Part shown: in pieces, positions 6,626-14,031 of the stretch
Layout of the letters: the number at the start of each line of letters is the position of its first letter
Position numbering within the stretch: position 1 is the stretch's first letter
Source of the DNA: DASZHJ01 sp035581425
Lineage (GTDB): Bacteria; Pseudomonadota; Alphaproteobacteria; ATCC43930; CGMCC-115725
DNA length: 14,621 nt
Reading direction: 5' to 3'
Assembly: GCA_035581425.1 (NCBI GenBank)
Contig: DATJVP010000014.1
Coordinates: forward strand, 1-14,621
The notes under the pieces: generated by a model
Databases searched by the model: none
Seen by the model: only the letters and a program-made list of their open reading frames with translations
Told to the model about the DNA's origin: nothing
Made by a program: the position numbers and the translations under genes

Positions 6626-7249
6626 ATGGACATGACCGGTGAATTCCGCTTGCCCGCGCCGCGCGAGACGGTGTGGAAGGCTCTCAACGACCCCGAGATC
6701 CTGAAGCAGTCGATCCCCGGCTGCGAGGAGCTCGTGAAGGTCTCCGACACGGAGCTGACGGCGCGGGTCGCGGCGAAGGTGGGGCCGGTGAGTGCGCGCT
6801 TCAACGGGAAGGTCACGCTCAGCGATCTCGACCCGCCGAACGGCTACACCATCAGCGGCGAGGGCCAGGGCGGCGTCGCCGGCTTTGCCAAGGGAGGCGC
6901 CCAGGTCCACCTCAAGGACGAGGGCGGTGGGACACTCCTGACCTATACCGTACAGGCGCAGATCGGCGGCAAGCTCGCGCAGATCGGCTCGCGGCTCATC
7001 GATGCGACCGCGCGCAAGATGGCGGAGGATTTCTTCACGCGCTTTGCGGCGGCGGTGAACGCCACGGCTCCGGCCGCACCCGCCACACCCATCGCGTCTC
7101 CTGCGGCTCCCGCCGCTGCGCCACCGCCGCCCCCGGAACCTCGACCGGCGGCCGAGCCCAGCGCAGGAAAACGCATTCCCCCCTATGTGTGGGCGGCCCT
7201 GCTCACGGGCGTCGTCGCCGTCCTGCTCTATTTCTTCGCGCGCCGCTAG
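6626..7249 (+). CDS. coxG: CoxG-like SRPBCC-fold protein with C-terminal membrane anchor
   Basis: 207 residues, the normal CoxG size. Residues 1-145 form the SRPBCC/START-like domain of CO-dehydrogenase subunit G: GEFRLPAPRETVW (5-17), the family hallmark SIPGCEEL (29-36), and a glycine-rich GEGQGGVAGFAKG (78-90). A Pro/Ala linker (147-180) leads to one membrane helix (187-204) ending in basic residues, a tail anchor with the folded part in the cytoplasm. In Oligotropha CoxG is reported to recruit CO dehydrogenase to the cytoplasmic membrane, and the same role is inferred here. AGGAG lies 7 nt upstream of the ATG. It is co-oriented with coxSLM but separated from coxS by an opposite-strand gene, and its stop codon overlaps that gene's stop in a CTAG. 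Confidence 0.92.
   Translation: MDMTGEFRLPAPRETVWKALNDPEILKQSIPGCEELVKVSDTELTARVAAKVGPVSARFNGKVTLSDLDPPNGYTISGEGQGGVAGFAKGGAQVHLKDEGGGTLLTYTVQAQIGGKLAQIGSRLIDATARKMAEDFFTRFAAAVNATAPAAPATPIASPAAPAAAPPPPPEPRPAAEPSAGKRIPPYVWAALLTGVVAVLLYFFARR
7246..7249. other. Shared CTAG: stop codons of coxG and the convergent secreted-protein gene overlap
   Basis: The coxG stop TAG is at 7247-7249 and the minus-strand gene stops with TAG read from 7248-7246. This is the same arrangement as at 3376-3379, so both convergent gene pairs in the window share a CTAG stop with no terminator space. Confidence 0.9.
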
Positions 7250-7578
7250 CCGCAGCTCAGGCTTTCCGCGCGGATCAGGTAGCCCGAGCCCGTGAAGTCG
7301 AAGGTGACGGGCTCGTAGTGTCCGACGACCACCGCTTCCTGCCCCGTTTGGCATTGCAGTTGCGAGCCCGGGCCGCGAATGAAAGTGATCTCGCCGTCGC
7401 AGCTCTGGGGATCCATGTCGAGCATGTAGAAGGGCTCGCCGCGGCGATTGAGCCATGCGCTCAGGATCTCGCCCTTGGCCCGCACGGCATCGCCGCTCTT
7501 GATCTCGCAGGTGGCGAAAGCGGGCCTCGGCGCGGCCGCAAGCAGCAATGCGATCGCAGCTAAGCACCAAGCCTTCAT
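7246..7578 (-). CDS. Small secreted cysteine-containing protein of unknown function
   Basis: 110 residues. A clear signal peptide (MKAW start, hydrophobic 5-17, AFA|T cleavage near 22-23) predicts export; the cysteine after it lacks a lipobox because Thr is at -1. The mature part (~88 residues) holds four cysteines (24, 60, 76, 109), an even number that could form two disulfides in the periplasm. The beta-rich pattern, with VRAKGEILSA (32-41), FYMLDMDPQSC (50-60) and VVVGHYEPV (83-91), is reminiscent of a small OB-fold, but no family is recognised with confidence. The start at 7578 is chosen because GGAGGGA lies 6 nt upstream; an ATG two codons earlier would sit on that site. It lies between coxG and coxS on the opposite strand and diverges from coxS. 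Confidence 0.75.
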   Translation of the reverse strand: MKAWCLAAIALLLAAAPRPAFATCEIKSGDAVRAKGEILSAWLNRRGEPFYMLDMDPQSCDGEITFIRGPGSQLQCQTGQEAVVVGHYEPVTFDFTGSGYLIRAESLSCG

Positions 7579-7793
7579 CGGCATTCCCTCCACGCTCTGC
7601 ACCGTTCCCGTCAATCGCCTGAAATCCGCGCCAAGTCAATTCGATGACATGCCGGAGGGCGAGCCGCGACCGGCTTGACCCGCCGCCTCCGGCGCAAGAA
7701 ACTCACCGGGAGTCCCTTGGCGTCTTTTCGGAGGGAGCCGGCGCCGGGGTCCCAGTGGCGTTTACGCGCCTACCAACTTCAGGGAGCGAAACA
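7579..7793. promoter_or_regulatory. Divergent promoter region upstream of coxSLM
   Basis: This 215-nt gap lies between the secreted-protein gene (leftward) and coxS (rightward) and should hold the main promoter of the coxSLM-DE unit. TTGACC at 7675-7680 is a good -35 match, but the hexamer 17 nt on (GAAACT) matches the -10 consensus at only 3 of 6, so activator dependence is possible. CGCCG-cctc-CGGCG (7681-7694) is a small hairpin just after the -35. CCGGCGCCGG (7738-7747) is a perfect 10-bp palindrome 46 nt before coxS, a possible operator. AGGGAG (7781-7786) is the coxS ribosome site. No sigma-54-type pair was found. Confidence 0.35.
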
Positions 7794-8270
7794 ATGGCGA
7801 CCACCGTTAGCATGACGGTGAACGGCAAGACGGTCAGCGGCTCGGTCGAGCCGCGCACCTTGCTGGTCCAGTTCCTGCGCGAGACACTCGGCCTCACCGG
7901 AACGCATGTCGGCTGCGACACGAGCCAATGCGGCGCCTGCGTCGTCCACGTCGACGGCAACTCCGTCAAGAGCTGCACTATGCTCGCGGTGCAGGCGGAG
8001 GGAGCGCAGGTTACCACCATCGAGGGCCTCGCCAAGGGCGACGAGCTCCATCCGATGCAGGCGGCTTTCCGCGAGCATCACGGGCTGCAATGCGGTTTCT
8101 GCACGCCCGGCATGGTCATGAGTGCGGTCGACCTAGCGCACAAGGTCAAGAACCCCAGCGAGGACCAGATCCGGCACTGGCTCGAGGGCAATCTCTGCCG
8201 ATGCACGGGCTATCACAACATCGTCAAGGCGATCAAAGCCGGGGCGACGGCCATGCAGGGAGGGAAGTAA
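7794..8270 (+). CDS. coxS: CO-dehydrogenase-family [2Fe-2S] small subunit
   Basis: 158 residues, typical for the iron-sulfur subunit of molybdenum hydroxylases, which passes electrons from the Mo site to FAD. All eight cluster cysteines are present. C41, C46, C49 and C61 form the plant-ferredoxin-type cluster (GCDTSQCGAC at 40-49). C100, C103, C135 and C137 form the second cluster in the helical domain (CGFCTPG at 100-106 and NLCRCTGYH at 133-141). The ATG at 7794 is chosen from AGGGAG 7 nt upstream; an open frame extends further up but lacks homology. The stop codon abuts the coxL start (TAAATG), so the subunits are probably translated together. Cytoplasmic, in a heterohexamer with CoxL and CoxM. 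Confidence 0.96.
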   Translation: MATTVSMTVNGKTVSGSVEPRTLLVQFLRETLGLTGTHVGCDTSQCGACVVHVDGNSVKSCTMLAVQAEGAQVTTIEGLAKGDELHPMQAAFREHHGLQCGFCTPGMVMSAVDLAHKVKNPSEDQIRHWLEGNLCRCTGYHNIVKAIKAGATAMQGGK

Positions 8271-10646
8271 ATGAGCGATGGCGGCATCGGCGCCTCCGTT
8301 CGGCGCAAGGAGGATGCCAGGTTCCTCACGGGACGCGGCACCTACACGGACGACATCAACCGGCCGGGCCAGCTCTACGCCTATATCCTCAGAAGCCCGC
8401 ACGCGCACGCCGAGATCGGCAGCGTCGACACCTCGAAGGCGAAGAAGGCGCCGGGCGTCGTCGCGGTCTTCACGGGCACCGACATCGCCGCCGACAATGT
8501 CGGCGGACTCCCCTGCGGCTGGGGGGTGAAATCCAAGGACGGCTCGCCCATGATCGAGCCGCCGCACCCGGTGTTGGCGCAGGGACGCGTGCGGCACGTC
8601 GGTGATCCCGTCGCCGCCGTCATCGCGGAAACCCGCGAGCAAGCGAAGGACGCCGCCGAGCAGATCGCGGTCGCCTATAAGACCCTTCCGGCAGTGATCG
8701 AGGCGACCGACGCGATCAAGTCGGGCAAGCCCCAGATCTGGGACGCCGCCAAGGGCAACGTCTGCTTCGACTGGCACATCGGCGATCCCGCCGCGGTCGA
8801 CGCTGCCTTCAAGAAGGCGGCGCACGTGACCAAGATCGACATCGTCAACAACCGCCTCGTTCCCAATGCGATGGAGCCGCGCTCTGCGATCGGCGAATAC
8901 GATCGCGGGACGGGCGAGCACACGCTCTACACGACGAGCCAGAATCCGCACGTGATCCGGCTTCTGATGGGCGCATTTGTGCTGCATCTGCCGGAGCACA
9001 AGCTCAGGGTCGTCGCACCCGACGTGGGCGGCGGTTTCGGCTCGAAGATCTATCATTACGCCGAGGAGGCGCTCGTCACCTGGGCCTCCGCCAAGGTCGG
9101 CAAGCCCATCAAGTGGACCGCGGATCGCTCCGAGAGCTTCATCTCCGACGCGCAGGGCCGCGACCACGTGACCCATGCCGAGCTGGCACTCGACAAGGAC
9201 GGGAAGTTCCTGGGCCTCAGGGTCTCGACCGTCGCCAACCTCGGGGCTTATCTCTCGACCTTCGCGCCGGCGATCCCGACCTATCTCTATGCGACGCTGC
9301 TCGCGGGTACCTACACGACGCCGGTGATCTACTGCGAGGTGAAGGCCGTCTTCACCAACACGGTGCCGGTCGATGCCTATCGCGGGGCCGGACGACCCGA
9401 GGCGACCTACGTCGTCGAGCGTATTGTCGAGATGGCCGCACACGAGATGAAGATCGATCCGACGGAGCTGCGCCGGCGGAACTTCATCCCCAAGGACGCC
9501 TATCCCTACCAGACGCCGGTGGCACTCCAATACGACAGCGGCGACTACTTCTCGACGCTGGACATGGCCACCAAAGCCGCGGATTACGCGGGCTTCGCCA
9601 AGCGCCGCGAGGACTCCGCCAAGCACGGAAAGCTCCGCGGCATCGGCATTGCCACCTACATCGAAGCCTGCGGTATCGCGCCTTCGGCGGTGGCTGGTGC
9701 TCTCGGAGCGCGCGCGGGCCTCTATGAATGCGCGGAGGTGCGCGTCCATCCCACGGGCTCCGTCACCGTCTTCACGGGAACACACAGCCACGGGCAGGGC
9801 CATGAGACCACTTTCGCTCAGGTGATCGCGGACAAGCTCGGCGTCCCCGTCGAGAACGTCGACGTCGTCCACGGCGACACCAGCAAGATCCCCTTCGGCA
9901 TGGGGACCTACGGCTCTCGCTCGATCGCGGTTGGAGGCTCCGCGCTCATCAAGGCGATCGACAAGATCGTGACCAAGGGAAAGAAGATTGCGGCGCACCT
10001 CCTCGAGGCATCGGAAGCCGACATCGAGTTCAAGGACGGGAAGTTCACGGTCGTGGGCACCGACAAGTCGAAGGCCTTTGGAGAGATCGCCTTCGCCGCC
10101 TACGTCCCGCACAACTACCCGATCGAGACCGTCGAGCCCGGCCTCGACGAGACCGCCTTCTACGATCCCAAGAACTTCACCTTCCCCTCCGGCGCTCACA
10201 TCGCGGAGGTCGAGGTGGACAAGGAGACCGGAACCGTCCAGCTCATGAAGTTCACGGCGGCGGACGATTTCGGGCGCATCATCAATCCCCTCGTCGTCGA
10301 GGGGCAGGTTCATGGCGGTCTCGTCCAGGGGATCGGCCAGGCGCTCTACGAGAACGCGGTCTACGACGGCTCGAGCGGCCAGCTCGTGACAGGGTCCTAC
10401 ATGGACTACTGCATGCCGCGCGCGGACAACCTCCCGAACTTCTCCGTCGGCACGCACACGACGCTCTGCACGCACAATCCGCTGGGCGTCAAAGGCTGCG
10501 GCGAGGCCGGGGCCATCGGCGCGCCAGCGGCGGTGATGAACGCGGTGGTGAATGCGTTGGCACCGCTCGGCATCAAGGACCTCGCCATGCCCGCCACGCC
10601 CGAGCGCGTTTGGCGGGCGCTCCAGGGACAGAAGGCCGCGCACTGA
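8271..10646 (+). CDS. coxL: Molybdenum hydroxylase large subunit, form II CoxL (aldehyde oxidase/xanthine dehydrogenase family)
   Basis: 791 residues, full length. It binds the molybdopterin-cytosine dinucleotide cofactor and holds the active site. IGASVRRKEDARFLTGRG (6-23) is a typical CoxL N-terminus. DVGGGFGSK (251-259), HSHGQGHETTFAQ (505-517) and GTYGSRSIAVGGSA (545-558) are cofactor-binding stretches, and GVKGCGEAG (739-747) carries the conserved catalytic glutamate E745. The active-site loop reads AYRGAGR (369-375), the signature of form II enzymes; form I CO dehydrogenases have AYxCSFR with the copper-binding cysteine, which is absent here. The Mo-S-Cu centre is therefore not expected, and CO oxidation is unproven for this type; aldehydes, purines or other heterocycles are alternatives. 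It starts immediately after the coxS stop. Confidence 0.95.
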   Translation: MSDGGIGASVRRKEDARFLTGRGTYTDDINRPGQLYAYILRSPHAHAEIGSVDTSKAKKAPGVVAVFTGTDIAADNVGGLPCGWGVKSKDGSPMIEPPHPVLAQGRVRHVGDPVAAVIAETREQAKDAAEQIAVAYKTLPAVIEATDAIKSGKPQIWDAAKGNVCFDWHIGDPAAVDAAFKKAAHVTKIDIVNNRLVPNAMEPRSAIGEYDRGTGEHTLYTTSQNPHVIRLLMGAFVLHLPEHKLRVVAPDVGGGFGSKIYHYAEEALVTWASAKVGKPIKWTADRSESFISDAQGRDHVTHAELALDKDGKFLGLRVSTVANLGAYLSTFAPAIPTYLYATLLAGTYTTPVIYCEVKAVFTNTVPVDAYRGAGRPEATYVVERIVEMAAHEMKIDPTELRRRNFIPKDAYPYQTPVALQYDSGDYFSTLDMATKAADYAGFAKRREDSAKHGKLRGIGIATYIEACGIAPSAVAGALGARAGLYECAEVRVHPTGSVTVFTGTHSHGQGHETTFAQVIADKLGVPVENVDVVHGDTSKIPFGMGTYGSRSIAVGGSALIKAIDKIVTKGKKIAAHLLEASEADIEFKDGKFTVVGTDKSKAFGEIAFAAYVPHNYPIETVEPGLDETAFYDPKNFTFPSGAHIAEVEVDKETGTVQLMKFTAADDFGRIINPLVVEGQVHGGLVQGIGQALYENAVYDGSSGQLVTGSYMDYCMPRADNLPNFSVGTHTTLCTHNPLGVKGCGEAGAIGAPAAVMNAVVNALAPLGIKDLAMPATPERVWRALQGQKAAH

Positions 10647-10684
10647 CGGTCGCGGCGGAACCGTATTGAAAGAGGCATAGCCCC

Positions 10685-11479
10685 ATGTACAACTTCAACT
10701 ATCACCGGCCTTCCAGCGTCGCGGACGCCGCGAAGACCGTGCAAGGCGCCGCCGAAGGCAAGCTCGTCGCCGGCGGCATGACTCTGATCCCGACCTTGAA
10801 ACAGCGTCTCGCCAAGCCCTCCGATCTCGTCGATCTCGGAAAGATCGCCGAACTCAAGGGGATCAAGAAGGACGGCAACAGCATCGTCATCGGCGCGATG
10901 ACGAAGCACGCGGACGTCGCTTCCTCCGACGTCGTCAAATCCGCGATCCCCGCGCTCGCCGCGCTCGCGGGCGGGATCGGAGATCCCGCCGTACGCAACC
11001 GCGGGACCATCGGCGGCTCGATCGCCAACAACGACCCCGCCGCGGACTATCCCTCGGCAGTCGTGGGCCTCGGCGCCACGGTCGTCACCAACAAGCGCAA
11101 GATCGCCGGCGACGATTTCTTCAAGGGCATCTTCGAGACCGCGCTCGAGCCCGGCGAGATCGTGACCGCCGTGCAATTCCCGATCCCCGAGAAGGCCGCC
11201 TATTCCAAGTTCCCGAACCCAGCGTCACGTTACGCGATCGTGGGCGTCTTCGTCGCGAAGACTGGGAGCGGCGTGCGCGTCGCGGTGACGGGCGCCGGCG
11301 CCTCCGTCTTCCGCCAGAAGGAAATGGAAGCGGCGCTCGGCAAGTCCTTCGCGCCCGATGCCGTCGCCAACATCAAGGTATCGCCCTCTGGCCTCAACGC
11401 GGACATTCACGCGAGCGCGGAATATCGTGCGCATCTCGTCACGGTGATGGCGAAGCGCGCGGTTGCCGCGGCGAAGTGA
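10685..11479 (+). CDS. coxM: CO-dehydrogenase-family FAD-binding medium subunit
   Basis: 264 residues. The PCMH-type FAD domain shows the two family motifs: AGGMTLIP (29-36, equivalent to the AGGHSLLP of form I CoxM) and GTIGGSIANNDPAADYPS (107-124), which contact the pyrophosphate of FAD. NRGTIGG preceded by GIGDPAVR (97-104) is characteristic. The C-terminal CO-dehydrogenase flavoprotein domain follows (about 165-260). It transfers electrons from the CoxS clusters towards the respiratory chain. AGAGG lies 9 nt upstream of the ATG, and the gap after coxL is only 38 nt. Its place after coxL gives the order S-L-M, characteristic of form II clusters, rather than the M-S-L order of form I. Confidence 0.95.
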   Translation: MYNFNYHRPSSVADAAKTVQGAAEGKLVAGGMTLIPTLKQRLAKPSDLVDLGKIAELKGIKKDGNSIVIGAMTKHADVASSDVVKSAIPALAALAGGIGDPAVRNRGTIGGSIANNDPAADYPSAVVGLGATVVTNKRKIAGDDFFKGIFETALEPGEIVTAVQFPIPEKAAYSKFPNPASRYAIVGVFVAKTGSGVRVAVTGAGASVFRQKEMEAALGKSFAPDAVANIKVSPSGLNADIHASAEYRAHLVTVMAKRAVAAAK

Positions 11480-11505
11480 GGTAGCACATACTCGTTGCCG
11501 CGCGC

Positions 11506-11550
11506 CCCCTCACCCGCCCGTATTCCGCTCGGGAGCGGTCGATTGAGGGG
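11506..11550 (+). repeat. Nested inverted repeat between coxM and coxD covering a ribosome-binding site
   Basis: CCCCTCA (11506-11512) pairs perfectly with TGAGGGG (11544-11550). Inside it CCGCT (11525-11529) pairs with AGCGG (11534-11538) around CGGG. The right outer arm contains GAGGGG, the best ribosome-site candidate for coxD, so folding would hide it. There is no T-run after it, so it is not a standard terminator. It also resembles the dispersed GC-rich palindromes often found between genes in high-GC proteobacteria. Confidence 0.55.
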
Positions 11551-11561
11551 ACCACGCATTC

Positions 11562-12488
11562 TTGGAAACCGTAGCCATGCCCCCCGTTCCCGCTGGGGTC
11601 GATGAGACTCTGGCCCTCCTCTCCCACGGCCGTTACGTCGCAGACCGCAGCCTCGCCACCGCCGTCTACCTCTCGCTCTCATTGGGGCGCCCGCTCTTCC
11701 TGGAGGGCGAGGCCGGCGTCGGCAAGACCGAGATCGCGAAGGTGCTCGCGGAGACGCTGGGGCGCCGGCTCATTCGTCTGCAATGCTACGAGGGCCTCGA
11801 CGTCGCCTCCGCGGTCTACGAGTGGAATTATCCCCGGCAGATGATCGAGATCCGCCTCGCCGAGGGCGGCGGCGCCAGCAAGGACACTGTCGAGGAGGAG
11901 ATTTTCTCCGACCGCTTCCTAATCAAGCGCCCGCTCCTCCAGGCTCTCGAGGCCGAGATTTCTGGGCCGCCGGTATTGCTGATCGATGAGCTCGACCGCA
12001 CCGACGAGCCCTTCGAGGCGTATCTCCTTGAGGTGCTCTCGGATTTCCAGATCACGATCCCCGAACTCGGCACCGTCAAGGCCGCGCATCCCCCGGTCGT
12101 CGTCATCACTTCGAACCGCACTCGAGAGATTCATGACGCGCTGAAACGACGCTGCTTCTACTACTGGGTGGATTATCCCAACGCCGAGCGCGAGCTCGAG
12201 ATCCTCCGCATCAAGGCGCCGGGTGCCGCCGCGGCGCTCTCGGCGGAGGTTGTCGCCTTCGTCCAGAAGCTCCGGAGCATGGATCTCTTCAAGCTCCCGG
12301 GCGTCGCCGAGACCATCGATTGGGCGCAAGCGCTGACGCAGCTCGACGTGCTCGCGCTGACGCCGGATGCGATCAACGACACCCTGGGTGTCCTCCTCAA
12401 ATACCAGGACGACATCGCCAAGGTGCAGGGGAGCGAGGCGACGCGGCTCCTGGAGCAGGTCCGCGCCGAGCTCGCGGCGGCGAAGTGA
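11562..12488 (+). CDS. coxD: MoxR-type AAA+ ATPase, CoxD
   Basis: 308 residues from the TTG at 11562, or 303 from the ATG at 11577. TTG is listed because GAGGGG ends 11 nt upstream of it, whereas the ATG has only a weak GGA; the choice is uncertain. ATPase motifs, numbered from the TTG, are Walker A GEAGVGKT (49-56), Walker B VLLIDELDR (138-146) and sensor 1 ITSN (182-185), with DALKRRCFYYW (192-202) holding the probable arginine finger. CYEGLDVASAVYEWNYPRQ (75-93) is a hallmark of the CoxD/MoxR branch. In Oligotropha CoxD is a chaperone-like ATPase needed for maturing the CO-dehydrogenase active site; with CoxE it forms the MoxR-VWA pair. The coxE start GTG overlaps its TGA (GTGA at 12485-12488). 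Confidence 0.92.
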   Translation: METVAMPPVPAGVDETLALLSHGRYVADRSLATAVYLSLSLGRPLFLEGEAGVGKTEIAKVLAETLGRRLIRLQCYEGLDVASAVYEWNYPRQMIEIRLAEGGGASKDTVEEEIFSDRFLIKRPLLQALEAEISGPPVLLIDELDRTDEPFEAYLLEVLSDFQITIPELGTVKAAHPPVVVITSNRTREIHDALKRRCFYYWVDYPNAERELEILRIKAPGAAAALSAEVVAFVQKLRSMDLFKLPGVAETIDWAQALTQLDVLALTPDAINDTLGVLLKYQDDIAKVQGSEATRLLEQVRAELAAAK

Positions 12489-13714
12489 CTCTCCCCGAAC
12501 GATCCGGCCAAGGCCGGCTCCTGGAGAACCTGATGTACTTCGCGCGCACGCTGCGCGCCGCGGGGCTGCCGGTCGGGCCCGGCAAGGTGCTGGCAGCGAC
12601 CGAGGCGGTGCGCGCCGTCGGCATCGCCAACCGCAGCGACTTCTATTGGGCGCTCCACGCGGTCTTCGTGAACCGGCGGGATCAGCGCGACCTCTTCGAT
12701 CAAGCCTTCCACATCTTCTGGCGCAATCCGCAGCTCCTGGAGAAGATGATGGGCCTGCTGCTTCCGGAGATGCGCTCGCCCGACGCGCCCAAGGGCGAGG
12801 AGCTGAGCCGGCGGCTCGCGGAAGCCCTGCATCCCGGACGCGGCGAGACGCAAGGCGCGGAGCCGCCGGAGAAGGAGATCGAGCTCGACGCCGCCATGAC
12901 CTTCTCCGACCGCGAGGTCCTGCAGAAGATGGACTTCGAGCAAATGTCGGCGGAGGAGATCGAGCGCGCGAAGCTGCTAATCAAGCAGATGACGTTGCCT
13001 CTCATGGACGTGCCGACGCGCCGTTTCCGTGCCGATCCCCGCGGTGCCCGCGCGGATATGCGCGCTACGATCCGTGCGGCGTTGCGTTCCGGCGGTCTCC
13101 TCGCGCTCAAGCGCAAGAGCCGGCGCAGCCGACCGCCGCCGCTCGTCATCCTCTGCGACATTTCCGGCTCCATGAGCCGCTACAGCCGCCTTTTCCTCCA
13201 TTTCATGCATGCCGTCACCAATGACCGCGACCGCGTCTACACCTTCCTCTTCGGAACGCGCCTCACCAACATCACCCGCTTTCTCCGCTACAGGGACGTC
13301 GACGTCGCGCTCGACAAAGTCGCGGAGGCGGTCGAGGACTGGTCCGGCGGCACGCGGATAGGCCAATCCCTCGCGGAATTCAATCGCCGCTGGTCCCGGC
13401 GCGTCCTTGCCCAAGGGGCGGTGGTGTTGTTCATCACGGATGGGCTCGATCGTGACGCAGGGGTGGGGCTCGGCAAGGAGATGGACCGGCTGCACAAATC
13501 CTGCCGCCGGCTCATATGGCTCAATCCCCTGTTGCGCTATGAGGCCTTCGCCCCCAAATCTTTGGGCATGCGGGCGATTCTGCCGCATGTCGACGAGTTC
13601 AGGCCGGTGCACAATCTCGAGAGCCTGCGGGACCTCGTGGATACACTGAGCAAGCCAGCGCCGCGGCGCCTCGAGGCGGCAGCGGCTTGGCGCGAGCGAG
13701 GAGAAGCAGCATGA
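12485..13714 (+). CDS. coxE: VWA-domain protein CoxE
   Basis: 409 residues from a GTG that overlaps the coxD stop. The start is chosen because the conserved LLENLMYFARTLRAAG region begins at residue 12, leaving little room for the next ATG (residue 17). After a helical N-terminal region, the C-terminal von Willebrand A domain shows the metal-ion site DISGS (225-229), GGT at 288-290 and ITDGLD (317-322), so the MIDAS motif is complete. A basic stretch (209-216) precedes the domain. VWA proteins of this family work with MoxR ATPases in metalloenzyme maturation, here insertion or sulfuration of the Mo cofactor site. Mg2+-dependent partner binding is inferred. An ATGA overlap (13711-13714) couples it to the XdhC-type gene. 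Confidence 0.92.
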   Translation: MTLPERSGQGRLLENLMYFARTLRAAGLPVGPGKVLAATEAVRAVGIANRSDFYWALHAVFVNRRDQRDLFDQAFHIFWRNPQLLEKMMGLLLPEMRSPDAPKGEELSRRLAEALHPGRGETQGAEPPEKEIELDAAMTFSDREVLQKMDFEQMSAEEIERAKLLIKQMTLPLMDVPTRRFRADPRGARADMRATIRAALRSGGLLALKRKSRRSRPPPLVILCDISGSMSRYSRLFLHFMHAVTNDRDRVYTFLFGTRLTNITRFLRYRDVDVALDKVAEAVEDWSGGTRIGQSLAEFNRRWSRRVLAQGAVVLFITDGLDRDAGVGLGKEMDRLHKSCRRLIWLNPLLRYEAFAPKSLGMRAILPHVDEFRPVHNLESLRDLVDTLSKPAPRRLEAAAAWRERGEAA

Positions 13715-14031
13715 GCGATACCGAGCAAATCCTGGAGCAGGCGGCGGAGTGGAAGGACCAGGGCAAGGGCGTCGCCCTCGCGACGGTCGTCACGACCTGG
13801 GGTTCCTCCCCTCGTCCCGTAGGCGCAAAGCTCGCGGTAGAGGACGGCGGCAAGTTCGTGGGTTCCGTCTCCGGCGGTTGCGTCGAGGGTGCCGTCATCG
13901 AGGAGGCGCTCGCGGCGATCAAGGACGGCAAGCCCCGCCTCCTCGACTTCGGCGTCACCAACGAGCAGGCCTGGGAGGTCGGGCTCGCCTGCGGCGGCAA
14001 GATCCAGGTCTTCGTGGAGCGCGTGGAATGA
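13711..14031 (+). CDS. XdhC/CoxI-family N-terminal domain protein (half-size)
   Basis: 106 residues, corresponding only to the N-terminal domain of XdhC/CoxF proteins, which usually run to 250-350 residues. ATVVTTWGSSPRPVGAK (24-40) and GSVSGGCVEGAV (51-62) are the family signatures. LDFGVTNEQAWEVGLACGG (78-96) matches the Cys-containing end of the domain. C57 and C94 are the conserved cysteines. XdhC of Rhodobacter binds molybdenum cofactor and helps its sulfuration before insertion into xanthine dehydrogenase; the same service to CoxL is inferred. The start is set by GAGGAG 7 nt upstream, and it overlaps the coxE stop as ATGA. The missing C-terminal half follows as the next gene, also with an ATGA overlap. 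It occupies the position of coxF in form I clusters. Confidence 0.88.
   Translation: MSDTEQILEQAAEWKDQGKGVALATVVTTWGSSPRPVGAKLAVEDGGKFVGSVSGGCVEGAVIEEALAAIKDGKPRLLDFGVTNEQAWEVGLACGGKIQVFVERVE

Noticed and set aside
6620..7639. Minus-strand open frame antisense to coxG
   Set aside because: coxG is unmistakable, and the secreted-protein gene occupies another minus frame with a signal peptide and ribosome site.
7709..7740. Possible sigma-54 promoter (TTGGCGTCTTTTC) before coxS
   Set aside because: The GG and GC dinucleotides are not at the required -24/-12 spacing.
8133..10643. Very long open frame on the minus strand antisense to coxL (over 800 codons)
   Set aside because: It mirrors coxL codon for codon in high-GC DNA, where antisense frames rarely meet stops. 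Its translation is low-complexity Arg/Gly/Asp-rich, and coxL has full family motifs.
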